Made by a program: the position numbers and the translations under genes. The notes under the pieces were generated by a model. It saw only the letters and a program-made list of their open reading frames with translations, was not told where the DNA came from and did not search any database. Below are positions 11,493 through 19,843 of a stretch of 64,000 nt of DNA, piece after piece (position 1 is the first letter of the stretch; each line of letters opens with the position of its first letter). The DNA lies in contig NZ_CP129016.1 in assembly GCF_020524085.2 (NCBI RefSeq), positions 614,001-678,000 on the forward strand, in the 5' to 3' direction. The DNA comes from Halobacillus litoralis (GTDB taxonomy: Bacteria; Bacillota; Bacilli; Bacillales; Halobacillaceae).

Positions 11493-12276
11493 TCCCCCGC
11501 AAGGGGATTAACTTTTTTTCCTGTTGGTCGCAGTACATGTGCATGGCTTTTTTGAGGAAATCGGCGTATCCTTTTTTCCATTTGTCGATGTTTTTAGTGA
11601 AACGAGGGTCGTTGACGTACATGTCCGCTAGTCCTCTGAAAATACCCAGGTCGCACTCATAAAAGTGATCCGTGATGTGCTGACGTTTTTTATCAATTAA
11701 CTGCTGAACGTCTGGATCAGAAGGGTCACGATCCATTAGTTTTACAAGCTGCCGATCAATTTCGTCTCCTTCTTGTTGAATCTTCTTCCAATCTTCCTTT
11801 GTATATTGAGATGTTTTCTGTTTGGACTGTCTGTAAGCGTCCGTATCTCCCCAACGTTTTTCCACCTCTTTCTCGTACTTTTTCTGATGAGCTTCAATTT
11901 CACTTTTGTCAAACGGACGAAAACGGTCTTCATTATCCATACGATCTTCTCCTTCCAACGATTCGAGCGTCTGATCTACCGACTGGATCAATCGCTCCAA
12001 ACGTTTTTTCTTTTCTCTTAAAATCTCACGGTGGCGCTCCAATGCTACAGCTTCATCAAACTCTGGGGCATCCAGAATCTCCTTGATCTTTTTCAAAGAG
12101 AAATCCATTTCTTTAAAGAAAAGAATCTGCTGCAGACGCGCCAACTCTTTTTCACTATATAAACGGTAGCCTTTTTTACTTACATAGCTCGGTGACAACA
12201 AATCGATGTGATCATAATGGTGTAGTGTGCGCACACTGACCCCTGTCATCTCCGCCATTTCTTTTACTTTATACAT
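11488..12276 (-). CDS. MerR family regulator with TipAS domain (Mta-like)
   Basis: A 262-residue activator. The MerR winged helix lies at residues 1-70 (MYKVKEMAEMTGVSVRTLHH, then YDHIDLLSPS and GYRLYSEKEL), followed by a dimerising coiled coil (about 75-115). A TipAS-type antibiotic-sensing domain follows, seen in KKYEKEVEKRWGDTDAYRQS and in HFYECDLGIFRGLADMYVND near the end. Length and layout match B. subtilis Mta, a global activator of multidrug efflux genes. Its own promoter has the long 19-base spacer with a palindrome expected for MerR autoregulation. Targets are not evident in this window. Confidence 0.92.
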   Translation of the reverse strand: MYKVKEMAEMTGVSVRTLHHYDHIDLLSPSYVSKKGYRLYSEKELARLQQILFFKEMDFSLKKIKEILDAPEFDEAVALERHREILREKKKRLERLIQSVDQTLESLEGEDRMDNEDRFRPFDKSEIEAHQKKYEKEVEKRWGDTDAYRQSKQKTSQYTKEDWKKIQQEGDEIDRQLVKLMDRDPSDPDVQQLIDKKRQHITDHFYECDLGIFRGLADMYVNDPRFTKNIDKWKKGYADFLKKAMHMYCDQQEKKLIPLRGR

Positions 12277-12296
12277 CGGTGATCACCTCATATATA

Positions 12297-12327
12297 ACGA
12301 TAAGCTATGACGTAACGTCAGAGTCAA
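12297..12327 (-). promoter_or_regulatory. MerR-type promoter with 19-base spacer and operator
   Basis: Minus strand: TTGACT, a 19-base spacer, then TATCGT. The spacer contains the palindrome TGACGTTACGTCA. Over-long spacers with a central dyad are the signature of promoters that MerR proteins activate by DNA distortion, so this gene is probably autoregulated. The remaining 12328-12502 shows a strong AAGGAGG (12466) with no usable start near it. Confidence 0.8.
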
Positions 12328-12502
12328 CACCTTCTCTAAAAATTCACTACGCGCTTTTGGATGTAGGTCTTTCTATGTAGGAATCAAATGAAACCTTAGG
12401 GCGATTTTCGTCGTTTCATGTAGTTTTTCGCTTTGGAAAGGGATTTAGTCGAACGTCGGAGAATAGAAGGAGGAATAACAATTTTAATAAGGTTGTGTTC
12501 CT

Positions 12503-12973
12503 ATGAATATGTACTGTCAGAGCGCTTTTCATCAATTAGAAGTCGTTATAGCATCCATTTCCGAAATGGTCGGTCAGTTATCAGAAGAAGATTTGACCCT
12601 AAGACCGACGGAGGGAAAGTACTCCATTGGGGAATTGCTTGAACACATTGCAGCAATCCCTGCGGCTGATGGGCACATCACAGAAGGGGCTTCAAAAGCA
12701 GAAATGGAGCACTTCTATGAAACGGTATCAATGAAAACAAAAGATGAAATCTTAGAACGTCTATTTGAAAACTTTGCGCAATTAAAAACACAATTTGAAA
12801 ACTACACCGAAGAGCACCTGTACACAGAAACCACGTCCTGGTGGGGTGTGACCAACACACGCTTTGAATGGCTCGTCCAGACGGTCGCCCATATGTACCA
12901 CCACCGCGGGCAATTGCACGCCATGTTAGTCCACACTTATAAAAAAGACCCAGAAATCCTGTTGTTCGAGTAG
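12503..12973 (+). CDS. DinB family protein
   Basis: A 156-residue four-helix-bundle protein of the DinB/YfiT type, metal-binding proteins some of which are thiol (bacillithiol) transferases. Metal-ligand histidines are visible in LLEHIAAI (about residue 52) and in VAHMYHHRGQLHAML near the C-terminus. The substrate is unknown. A stop codon at 12488 in frame forces the start to ATG 12503 or 12509. The ribosome site is poor (AAGG), although a strong AAGGAGG lies 31 bases upstream. Confidence 0.85.
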   Translation: MNMYCQSAFHQLEVVIASISEMVGQLSEEDLTLRPTEGKYSIGELLEHIAAIPAADGHITEGASKAEMEHFYETVSMKTKDEILERLFENFAQLKTQFENYTEEHLYTETTSWWGVTNTRFEWLVQTVAHMYHHRGQLHAMLVHTYKKDPEILLFE

Positions 12974-12987
12974 CTACTTAAAATTAC

Positions 12988-13030
12988 CACACCAGGTCAC
13001 CCTAATATGGATGACCTGGTGCACCTTTTT
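12988..13030 (+). terminator. Terminator of the DinB gene
   Basis: CACCAGGTCACCC pairs with GGATGACCTGGTG (one C-A mismatch) and is followed by CACCTTTTT. Its arms contain the same ATGACCTGGT core found at 10146, 11349 and 11466. Confidence 0.85.
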
Positions 13031-13051
13031 CTACTATAGACGCCACTGACT

Positions 13052-13090
13052 AAAAAATCCCCTCGACTTGATATCAAGTCGAGGGGGTTT
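13052..13090. terminator. Terminator of the peptidase E operon
   Basis: A perfect 28-base palindrome (13059-13086, arms CCCCTCGACTTGAT and ATCAAGTCGAGGGG) with TTTTTTA on the minus strand and TTTCG on the plus strand. It ends the minus-strand formate-channel/peptidase E transcript. Confidence 0.88.
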
Positions 13091-13092
13091 CG

Positions 13093-13785
13093 TCAGCCTA
13101 AGTATGTCATTTCCAGTTCATTTTCTTCAACTTCCTCAGCTTCCACCCTTACATAGTAGCCCTTTGCTCCTTTGCGTGAGCTCACATTCTTCACTGGGTC
13201 CGTGTTTATGAAATGAACAGCCGCTCCGTCATCGAGCGCATAGCCTGGACGAATCGATCCAGCTTTAATAAAAGAAGTGTACGTCGGTTTCCGCTGTTCC
13301 TCTCCATCATAATGAGGGCAGCAGCTTCCTGGTAGAAATCCGAGGCATTCCAGCGGTTCCAGCTGGTCGCCGTAGGAATCCGTCACCCCTTCATCAAACC
13401 AGCAAATGGCTCCTGCACTGATCCCCGCAAGGACAACTCCTTGTTCCCATGCTTCTTTCATGATTTCATCCAGGCCCCACTCCCGCCAAAGGACGAGCAG
13501 GTTTTTCGTCGATCCTCCGCCTACGTAAATGATGTCCTGTTCGAGCACAAATTTCCGTAGATCTCTCGTTGGAGGCTTGAATAAGGACAAATGGGTCGCT
13601 TCCGCTTTTTCCTTGAACGCTTCATAGAATCGTTCGATGTAACTGTCCGAATCCCCGCTAGCCGTGGGGACGAAGCAGATTTTCGGTCTTTCTTTATTTA
13701 CTTGATTTAACACGTAATCGTCCAACAGCGGGTTTTCGGGCTCCATTGAGAAGCCACCTCCACCCATAGCTATGATTTGCTTCAT
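13093..13785 (-). CDS. Peptidase E (S51 family)
   Basis: A 230-residue cytoplasmic serine peptidase related to alpha-aspartyl dipeptidase, with a class I glutamine-amidotransferase-like fold. The nucleophile elbow is GISAGAICWF (Ser about residue 124), preceded by the strand-loop IIYVGGGSTKNLL. The N-terminus MKQIIAMGGGGFSMEP is typical of the family. Its start overlaps the end of the formate/nitrite channel gene by four bases (ATGA), so the two are translationally coupled, although no functional link is known to me. Confidence 0.88.
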   Translation of the reverse strand: MKQIIAMGGGGFSMEPENPLLDDYVLNQVNKERPKICFVPTASGDSDSYIERFYEAFKEKAEATHLSLFKPPTRDLRKFVLEQDIIYVGGGSTKNLLVLWREWGLDEIMKEAWEQGVVLAGISAGAICWFDEGVTDSYGDQLEPLECLGFLPGSCCPHYDGEEQRKPTYTSFIKAGSIRPGYALDDGAAVHFINTDPVKNVSSRKGAKGYYVRVEAEEVEENELEMTYLG

Positions 13786-14690
13786 TGTTTAGCCCCCTTC
13801 TTATTCTTATTTCTTCCCAAGGAGGTTTGAATGTCCTCTTTGTATGCATAAGAGAACAATAAGGAAACCAATATCGCCCCTCCAATAAGGTTTCCGATAC
13901 TGGCAGGTACAAGGTTAAAAAAGATATATTCATACCAAGTGTATTTATCAGAAGCTAAAAATCCCATACTGAAGTATCCCATATTAGCAGCACTGTGCTG
14001 GAAATTCCCTGCTACAAAAAGAACGACAGGTAAGGTGGTTCCGAGGATTTTACCAGTTAAATCCCTGGCAGAGGTTGTCAGAAAGGCCGCCATTCCGATG
14101 AGCCAGTTGGCAAGTACACCGGATATCAGAACCTGAAACCACCCTTTGACCCCATGGTCCATGAATTTCATTTTATGATCTAAATACATTTCAAGTTCAG
14201 GATAAAATGTACTGGCGAATGAGCCGGACCACTGGATCAGTACAGCTACCAGAAAGGCTCCAATAATATTTCCGATGTAGGAGGACAACCAGAATTTATA
14301 GATGTTCGTTTTCATCAACCCTGCCTTATTAAACAAATACGAGGGTAAAAGAACATTGATTTCCGTAAAAAGGACGGCCCCTGATATGAAGACCATCGAG
14401 TACCCTGCCGCGAACCCAAGCCCGGATAAAAGGTGATAGACACCTTTCGTCTCAACTCCAACGGCAAGAAGTATGGAAAAGACGGCTCCGAATGTCATAA
14501 AAGATCCCGCCGTCAGTGCGAGTAAAAATTGAGCGCGAAAAGGCTTATTTAAGTGATCCCTTCCCTTTTCACCAAATTCATCTACAATTTGGGACGGAAT
14601 ATAAAATTGACGTCCCGGACGATCTATTTTCTGATTTGAATCATTGTTTTCATTTACATCTGCTTCCTGCTGGTTTTCCTGATTTGCCAC
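13782..14690 (-). CDS. Formate/nitrite transporter family protein
   Basis: An FNT-family pentameric channel for formate, nitrite or similar small anions. After an acidic, Asn/Gln-rich cytoplasmic N-terminus of about 45 residues come six hydrophobic segments. Family-typical stretches include HLLSGLGFAAGYSMVFISGA, ANWLIGMAAFLTTSARDLTG and GNFQHSAANMGYFSMGF. I place the start at GTG 14690 because GGAGG lies seven bases upstream; ATG 14696 abuts that site and GTG 14714 has none. It is the first gene of an operon with peptidase E. Confidence 0.85.
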   Translation of the reverse strand: MANQENQQEADVNENNDSNQKIDRPGRQFYIPSQIVDEFGEKGRDHLNKPFRAQFLLALTAGSFMTFGAVFSILLAVGVETKGVYHLLSGLGFAAGYSMVFISGAVLFTEINVLLPSYLFNKAGLMKTNIYKFWLSSYIGNIIGAFLVAVLIQWSGSFASTFYPELEMYLDHKMKFMDHGVKGWFQVLISGVLANWLIGMAAFLTTSARDLTGKILGTTLPVVLFVAGNFQHSAANMGYFSMGFLASDKYTWYEYIFFNLVPASIGNLIGGAILVSLLFSYAYKEDIQTSLGRNKNKKGAKQ

Positions 14691-14802
14691 GGTCATCCCT
14701 CCAATGATTCTCACATTCCCGTTTCTCTAAAAATGTAATCTCCCCTGTATAACCTGATGGGTTTGAGAAATGGTAAGAGAAACAAGGAAAAGAGGAATGA
14801 GG

Positions 14803-14976
14803 ATGGCTAGAGATGAATTCTGCCTCGCTTGCGATGGAGAAGGTCTGTTAATGGATGATGAAGAGTGGCGCTATACATGTAAGGTCTGTGGCGGCAGTGG
14901 TCTCCGCCCGCAGGAAGGAAGCGTCTATGACCGTCAGAGTGCAGATGTGGATGTAATGAATAGGTATTTAGATTAA
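14803..14976 (+). CDS. Small zinc-finger-like protein with two CxxCxGxG motifs
   Basis: A 57-residue protein whose body consists of CLACDGEG and CKVCGGSG, separated by 16 residues: the DnaJ-type cysteine-rich pair that binds one zinc ion. Similar short proteins occur in Bacillaceae, but I know no assigned role; an RNA or protein chaperone-related function is only a guess. ATG 14803 is chosen because AGAGG lies seven bases upstream; ATGs at 14797 and 14770 lack such spacing. It has its own terminator. Confidence 0.75.
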   Translation: MARDEFCLACDGEGLLMDDEEWRYTCKVCGGSGLRPQEGSVYDRQSADVDVMNRYLD

Positions 14977-14999
14977 TCACCATAGTTTTTCATTCCGCT

Positions 15000-15034
15000 A
15001 AAAAGCGCTCAGCTTCAGCCGAGCGCTTTTTTCG
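15000..15034 (+). terminator. Terminator of the small zinc protein gene
   Basis: AAAAGCGCTC pairs with GAGCGCTTTT across a ten-base loop, followed by TT. Confidence 0.88.
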
Positions 15035-15070
15035 TCGTTTAAGCAGCTAAACTTTTGGTCGATGATAAAC

Positions 15071-15104
15071 CAAAAGACGCGGCTTTAGAGCCACGCCTTT
15101 TTCC
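15071..15104 (-). terminator. Terminator of the ABC exporter operon
   Basis: Minus strand: GGCGTGGCT pairs with AGCCGCGTC (two wobbles), then TTTT, four bases after the DUF4064 gene. Confidence 0.75.
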
Positions 15105-15107
15105 TAC

Positions 15108-15560
15108 CTAATAGCTGATCGCTTCGTCGGTTGCGGTCTTCTTCGGTTTACGGACGAGTGCAACAATTCCGGCAATCAAATACGCTACGCCGCCGAACAA
15201 TCCCATAAAGACAGTCGCAAACGTAAAGATAATCGCGGAAATAATTAAAATGATGCCCGCTGCTTTTGGCTTCTTATTCCCTTTAAGGAACACAGCTGCC
15301 AGAATACCTAACCCGATCGCAATTAAAGAGGCGATCAAGACGAACATCGCGAATGATCCCATCATTTCGAACATCTGGGTCATATCTGTGGAACTCATTT
15401 CCCCTTCCATCTGCACTTCCGGGGAATTCATGAAGTTTTCAATTTCTTGTTGTATTTGCGGATTGTCTGCAGAGTTTAACAATACACCACTCAACAGAAC
15501 AGGAAGTCCAAAAAGAACAATTCCGATGATGGTAAGAACGATTTCTACCGTACGTTTCAT
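15108..15560 (-). CDS. DUF4064 membrane protein
   Basis: A 150-residue membrane protein with an N-terminal segment (VEIVLTIIGIVLFGLPVLLS), a Met/Glu-rich extracytoplasmic loop (about residues 30-65), then three more hydrophobic segments and a basic tail (RKPKKTATDEA). The N-terminus MKRTVEIVLTIIG is that of DUF4064 proteins, whose role is unknown. It lies 17 bases downstream of the ABC permease gene and ends at the operon terminator, so it is probably an accessory to the exporter. Confidence 0.8.
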   Translation of the reverse strand: MKRTVEIVLTIIGIVLFGLPVLLSGVLLNSADNPQIQQEIENFMNSPEVQMEGEMSSTDMTQMFEMMGSFAMFVLIASLIAIGLGILAAVFLKGNKKPKAAGIILIISAIIFTFATVFMGLFGGVAYLIAGIVALVRKPKKTATDEAISY

Positions 15561-15577
15561 TTCCTTCTCCTCCTTTT

Positions 15578-16534
15578 TTATGCTCCTGCTACGTCACGTT
15601 TTGTAAAAAAGCCCCATGCTAAAGCCATGAATAGTACATAATATACCGCTAAAACTGCAATGGAAAACCCAAGAGAAGTTCCTGATACGAATGGTGTCCC
15701 GGACATGTACTGGCTCAAGTCCGTATTTGCAAACAAGATATATTTCGCCCACTCTTTTTCCATGAAGAAAACGATAATGGAGCTTCCAGCCATCATGAGG
15801 AAGATCGACACCCCGATAGCAAGAGATGTATTCCTGAATACAGCGGCGATCATGAACGCGAACGTAGCCATCATAATTAATTCTACAAAACTCAATAAGT
15901 ATTGTGAAACAGTAAATGAAAAGATACCGGCATCTTTGACTTCACCAGCCTGAGTATATACATACGTCTGTGAAAAGCTGTCCATTCCAAACAATAAAGA
16001 TCCCACTAAAAAGGACAAGATGTATAAGGCAAGAAGCATAGTGAACGCATACAAGACAACGGAGACATATTTCGCAAGCAAGAACTTCGACCTCGATATT
16101 GGACGGATCAATAAGAGCTTGATTGTACCCCAGCGAAATTCATTGGCTGTAATGCCTGCTGCAACTATAATTGTAAATAAACTCACCAGCGCGACAAATG
16201 TCCGGTTGTCACGGACAAAATCCCAACCATTATAGGCCGTTGGCTTCAGGTCATTCTCAATGCGGTATTGATTCATTTCAACATTCGTATATGCCGGGTA
16301 CTCAATCTCTGGCGGCTGTTCTCCCGCGGACATCAATTGCTCATTCTGCTGCTGAAGTTCCTGTTTCCAATTGTCACCGGTCGGAGCTTCTCCACCCGTA
16401 ATGCCCGCATCGACTTTAAGCAAAGCCCCTATTCCGATAATGGAAACCACTAACAGAATAGCCATGATCCACGTCGCCTTTTGATTATAAAGCTTCATAT
16501 GTTCATTTTTGATCAGTTGAAAAAAGTTACTCAA
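15578..16534 (-). CDS. ABC-2 type transporter permease (BcrB-like)
   Basis: Membrane component of a two-gene ABC exporter. About six membrane segments are separated by a large extracytoplasmic loop between the first two (residues about 45-105, containing GGEAPTGDNW and QQNEQLMSAGEQPPEIEYPA). TANEFRWGTIKLLLIRPISR is the characteristic coupling region of ABC-2 permeases that protect against bacitracin-like peptides or move membrane components. I place the start at TTG 16534, inside the stop region of the ATPase gene, because GGAGAGGGAG precedes it; TTG 16549 has no ribosome site. The overlap shows coupling to the ATPase. Confidence 0.87.
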   Translation of the reverse strand: MSNFFQLIKNEHMKLYNQKATWIMAILLVVSIIGIGALLKVDAGITGGEAPTGDNWKQELQQQNEQLMSAGEQPPEIEYPAYTNVEMNQYRIENDLKPTAYNGWDFVRDNRTFVALVSLFTIIVAAGITANEFRWGTIKLLLIRPISRSKFLLAKYVSVVLYAFTMLLALYILSFLVGSLLFGMDSFSQTYVYTQAGEVKDAGIFSFTVSQYLLSFVELIMMATFAFMIAAVFRNTSLAIGVSIFLMMAGSSIIVFFMEKEWAKYILFANTDLSQYMSGTPFVSGTSLGFSIAVLAVYYVLFMALAWGFFTKRDVAGA

Positions 16535-17447
16535 TGGCTCCCTCTCCAATCAAATTCAAGAATTTATCTTCAAGCGTTGAGCGGTTGACGTTGACACTGT
16601 AGATTTGAATCCCTTTTTGTACTAAGTCTGCAACAACGGTCGGAATTTTTTCTTTTTCCACTGTGAAAGTCAGGAGCTCTTCCTTAAGGCTCACATCCTT
16701 GCCAGTCATTTCTTTAAGAGCAACCATCGTTTGATCCACAGGCGTCGCTTCAATCGATACTTCCTTTTCCTCCGTTTGCTGCAGGGCATCCTGAACGGTC
16801 TGTATGGAAATCAATTCTCCATTTTTTATGATACCGATCCGATCACACATCATCTCCATTTCAGAAAGAATGTGACTCGACACAATCACAGCTACTCCTT
16901 CTTCCTTTGCCAGCCTCCGGATGTACGCACGTATTTCCCTGATTCCGGACGGATCCAACCCGTTTGTTGGTTCATCAAGAATGAGGATGGATGGTTTATG
17001 TAATAAAGCCTGAGCAATTCCAAGGCGCTGACGCATCCCAAGCGAGTATTTCCCTACTTTTTCCTTCATCCTTTTTTCTAATCCTACAAGCTTGACGACT
17101 TCCTTTATGCGTTCCTCCGTCACTCCGGGCATCATACGGGCGTAATGAACGAGATTTTTCCACCCGCTCATGAAAGGATACATTTCAGGATTTTCCACGA
17201 TTCCGCCTACGTGACGGATAGCTCCTTTAAAGTTGTTCTGTACACTCTCCCCTTGGATGATCACATCCCCATCCGTCATTTTCATCAACCCGACCATCAT
17301 CCGGATTGTTGTTGTTTTCCCTGCACCGTTAGGCCCAAGAAAACCAAACACTTCCCCTCCGTATATATCAAAATTTAAACCTTTAATAATCGTTTTTTTG
17401 CCAATTGTCTTCCTGACATTCTTCAACTGCATAACTGGCTCCGCCAT
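16527..17447 (-). CDS. ABC transporter ATP-binding protein (BcrA-like)
   Basis: A 306-residue ATPase. Walker A is GPNGAGKTTT (about residue 38), the signature YSLGMRQRLGIA (about 138), Walker B SILILDEPTNGLDPSG and the switch histidine VIVSSHILSEME. The C-terminal 80 residues are the extension common to BcrA-type subunits. It energises the BcrB-like permease encoded next, and the pair probably exports a peptide antibiotic or lipid. It is the first gene of the operon and faces a 530-bp inverted-repeat element upstream. Confidence 0.92.
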   Translation of the reverse strand: MAEPVMQLKNVRKTIGKKTIIKGLNFDIYGGEVFGFLGPNGAGKTTTIRMMVGLMKMTDGDVIIQGESVQNNFKGAIRHVGGIVENPEMYPFMSGWKNLVHYARMMPGVTEERIKEVVKLVGLEKRMKEKVGKYSLGMRQRLGIAQALLHKPSILILDEPTNGLDPSGIREIRAYIRRLAKEEGVAVIVSSHILSEMEMMCDRIGIIKNGELISIQTVQDALQQTEEKEVSIEATPVDQTMVALKEMTGKDVSLKEELLTFTVEKEKIPTVVADLVQKGIQIYSVNVNRSTLEDKFLNLIGEGAIE

Positions 17448-17547
17448 TCTTCCCCCTCCTTTTTATCAACACACCTACTCTACGACGCAAAATCAATCTG
17501 GTTTCACAATTTATGAAAAATTTTACAATGTTCAAGTATACGGCAGG

Positions 17548-18079
17548 ATTGTGGAAGACTCAGTTTCGAGATGTTTCCGGGGTTCGTTGCTTTGTTGGGC
17601 GTCAGGGTGGTCGGGAAGCTACTCGCTTTCCTGCGGGGATGACGGCAAGCCTCCTCGTGCTTCGCACTGTGGGGTCTTGCCAGTCCATCCATTCCCGCGG
17701 GAGTCTCGCAGCTTCCCAACCACCCCTTTCGATGTTAGTGAGAAACGAACCCCTGCACCAAGTTGAAAGGTCTCCCACTATCATGGTGTGTTTAGTATAA
17801 AGCGATCTATCACAAGCTTTCAGCATGCTGAATGGCGTCCTTAGAAGTCCATTCCGTTCGAAAGACAACGTGCAAAAGCAGCTTATTCCAGAAGTGGTTT
17901 CGAGATACTTATATGACAAAGGGGCGGAGGGGAACGGTGAGACTCCTGCGGGAAAAAAGTGCAGGGTGAGACCCCACAGGACGTAGTCCGAGGAGGCTCA
18001 CCGCGCTCCCGCAGAAAGCGATCTGTTCCCCGCAGCCCCATCCACTCAACAAAAGTCTCGAAACTGAGTCTTCCACAAT
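17548..18079. repeat. 530-bp inverted-repeat element, copy 1
   Basis: Terminal repeats of 24 bp are perfect (17548-17571 and 18056-18079; core GAAGACTCAGTTTCGAGA). Inside, the left arm (about 17578-17757) folds on itself (GGGGTTCGTT with AACGAACCCC; GGGAAGCT with AGCTTCCC). The right arm (about 17921-18046) does likewise (GGGGAAC with GTTCCCC; CTGCGGGA with TCCCGCAG). Left arm and inverted right arm are similar in sequence. The centre is AT-richer. There is no credible gene. Copy 2 is at 33215-33739 and a truncated copy at 38889-38980. The structure is MITE-like, in the divergent gap between the ABC operon and cvfC. Confidence 0.85.
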
Positions 18080-18222
18080 AGGTAGCTTTAGTGGAACAAT
18101 GGAGGGCGGGGACGGATGCGTGGATGAGCTTGGGAATTTTTGATAAGATGGAAGCATGGAATGAGGGCAGATCCCTCGGAACCGGATGGAAAGATGATCA
18201 GATTGTTAGGGGGTTATACTCA

Positions 18223-19365
18223 GTGAAAATCGTATCCATTGAACCGACACCAAGTCCGAATTCAATGAAGATTAATTTAAACGAAACCTTGCCGGACGGC
18301 GAGACTCACAATTATAAAAAAGACGATGAACGCAAAGGTGCGCCTGACTTTGTCCAGCATCTTTTTGAAATTGAAGGTGTTAAAGGCCTTTACCACGTGA
18401 CTGACTTCATCGCACTAGAAAGAAATGCACGTGTTTCATGGGAAGCGATTCTCCCAGAAGTAAGGAAGGTTTTCGGATCGGAACAAGCCGAAGATGCATC
18501 TTTACAAAAACAGGAAGAACCGGATGAACATTTCGGGGAAGTCCGTGTGTTCGTGCAGATGTTCCGCGGCCTGCCGATGCAAGTAAAACTTGAGGAAGGC
18601 GAAGAGGAAACGCGTGTAGGACTTCCTGAACGTTTCATGGAAGCAGCTATGAAAGCAGCTCCCGCTTCTCCGAACATGATCATGGAGCGTAAGTGGGTGG
18701 AGCAGAACCCGCGCTATGGTGACGTGGCTGAAATTGGGGAACAGGTAAAAGAAGAACTTTCGGCAAGTTATGACGACGAACGACTGGAATCTCTTGTTAA
18801 ACAAGCGTTTGACCAAGAATTGGTTGATGTCGAACCAAAGGAAGAAAAGACGAAAGTCAGCTTAGAAACGCTGGATCATGACGATTGGAAAGTTCGCTAT
18901 GCGGCTTTAGACCGAATGGATCCGACAGCAGAGGACTATCGCCTGCTTGATAAAGCCCTGGATGATGAGAAGGCATCAATCAGACGTCTCGCGACCGCCT
19001 ACCTTGGTATGATTGAAGAACTTGAAACACTCCCGTATCTCTACAAGGCGCTCAATGATAAATCAGTCACTGTACGACGAACAGCGGGCGATTGCATTTC
19101 GGACCTCGGCTTTAAAGAGGCTATGCCAAAAATGATGGAGTCACTTTCTGATTCCAACAAACTCGTTCGTTGGCGTGCAGCAATGTACTTGTATGAACTT
19201 GGCGATGAGACCGCCCTCCCTGCCTTGAAAGAAGCTGCTGATGATCCGGAATTTGAAGTTCGTCTGCAGATCAATATGGCCATCGAAAGAATTGAAGGCG
19301 GCGAAGAAGCTAAAGGATCCGTCTGGCACCAAATGACTCAAGCGACTAAGAAAAAACAACAATAG
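18223..19365 (+). CDS. cvfC: Conserved virulence factor C family protein
   Basis: A 380-residue cytoplasmic protein. The N-terminal ~85 residues are an Nfu-type scaffold N-domain (VKIVSIEPTPSPNSMKINLN), a module related to iron-sulfur scaffold proteins but without the cysteine-bearing domain. The C-terminal third is a set of HEAT repeats (KVRYAALDRMD, SIRRLATAYLG, TVRRTAGDCISDLG, LVRWRAAMYLYELG, EVRLQINMAIERI). CvfC was first linked to virulence in Staphylococcus; its molecular role is unclear. The start is GTG 18223, with GGGGG nine bases upstream; the open frame before it is leader. brxA follows 12 bases later, suggesting an operon linked to redox or Fe-S handling. Confidence 0.88.
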   Translation: MKIVSIEPTPSPNSMKINLNETLPDGETHNYKKDDERKGAPDFVQHLFEIEGVKGLYHVTDFIALERNARVSWEAILPEVRKVFGSEQAEDASLQKQEEPDEHFGEVRVFVQMFRGLPMQVKLEEGEEETRVGLPERFMEAAMKAAPASPNMIMERKWVEQNPRYGDVAEIGEQVKEELSASYDDERLESLVKQAFDQELVDVEPKEEKTKVSLETLDHDDWKVRYAALDRMDPTAEDYRLLDKALDDEKASIRRLATAYLGMIEELETLPYLYKALNDKSVTVRRTAGDCISDLGFKEAMPKMMESLSDSNKLVRWRAAMYLYELGDETALPALKEAADDPEFEVRLQINMAIERIEGGEEAKGSVWHQMTQATKKKQQ

Positions 19366-19377
19366 GAGGCTATCATT

Positions 19378-19806
19378 ATGAATCCATATGAAGCGTATAT
19401 GAAAGAAATCTCCCAGCCGATGCGTGATGAATTGACGAACGCAGGCTTCACAGAATTGACAACCCCTGAAGAAGTGGACACATTTATCAGCGAAACGAAA
19501 GGAACATCCCTTGTGGTCATCAACTCCGTCTGTGGATGTGCAGCTGGACTGGCCCGCCCTTCAGCCCGTGAATCGCTCAACAATGAAAAACATCCTGAAA
19601 ATCTCGTAACTGTATTCGCCGGCCAGGATCGTGAAGCAACATCACGCATGCGTGACTATTTGGAAGGCTATGAGCCATCCTCGCCTTCCATGGCTCTTTT
19701 GAAAGATGGACAGGTTCTCCACTTCATCCCTCGTGAAGAAATTGAGGATTATGAAGTCGAAGAAATTGTAGCCAACCTCACGAACGCTTATAACCAATAT
19801 TGTTAA
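19378..19806 (+). CDS. brxA: Bacilliredoxin BrxA (YphP family)
   Basis: A 142-residue thioredoxin-fold protein that removes bacillithiol from mixed disulfides on proteins after oxidative stress. The active site is the CGC motif in NSVCGCAAGLARP (about residues 53-55). FAGQDREATSRMRDYLEGYE and PSSPSMALLKDGQV are family signatures. LVVINSVCGCAAG and HFIPREEIE match YphP (BrxA) better than YqiW (BrxB). It is co-transcribed with cvfC and ends at a strong terminator. Confidence 0.92.
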   Translation: MNPYEAYMKEISQPMRDELTNAGFTELTTPEEVDTFISETKGTSLVVINSVCGCAAGLARPSARESLNNEKHPENLVTVFAGQDREATSRMRDYLEGYEPSSPSMALLKDGQVLHFIPREEIEDYEVEEIVANLTNAYNQYC

Positions 19807-19843
19807 CCAAAAGCGCCTTCCATCATAGTGGAAGGCGCTTTTT
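19807..19843. terminator. Bidirectional terminator between brxA and the MFS gene
   Basis: AAAAGCGCCTTCCA pairs perfectly with TGGAAGGCGCTTTT; T-runs occur on both sides. It serves brxA and the converging MFS gene, whose stop codon touches it. Confidence 0.9.

Noticed and set aside
12433..12642. A 69-codon frame following a strong AAGGAGG upstream of the DinB gene
   Set aside because: It runs out of frame through the DinB coding region and has no start codon at suitable spacing.
17504..17919. Frames of 70-105 codons inside inverted-repeat element copy 1
   Set aside because: Not preserved in copy 2 and without start signals; the element appears non-coding.
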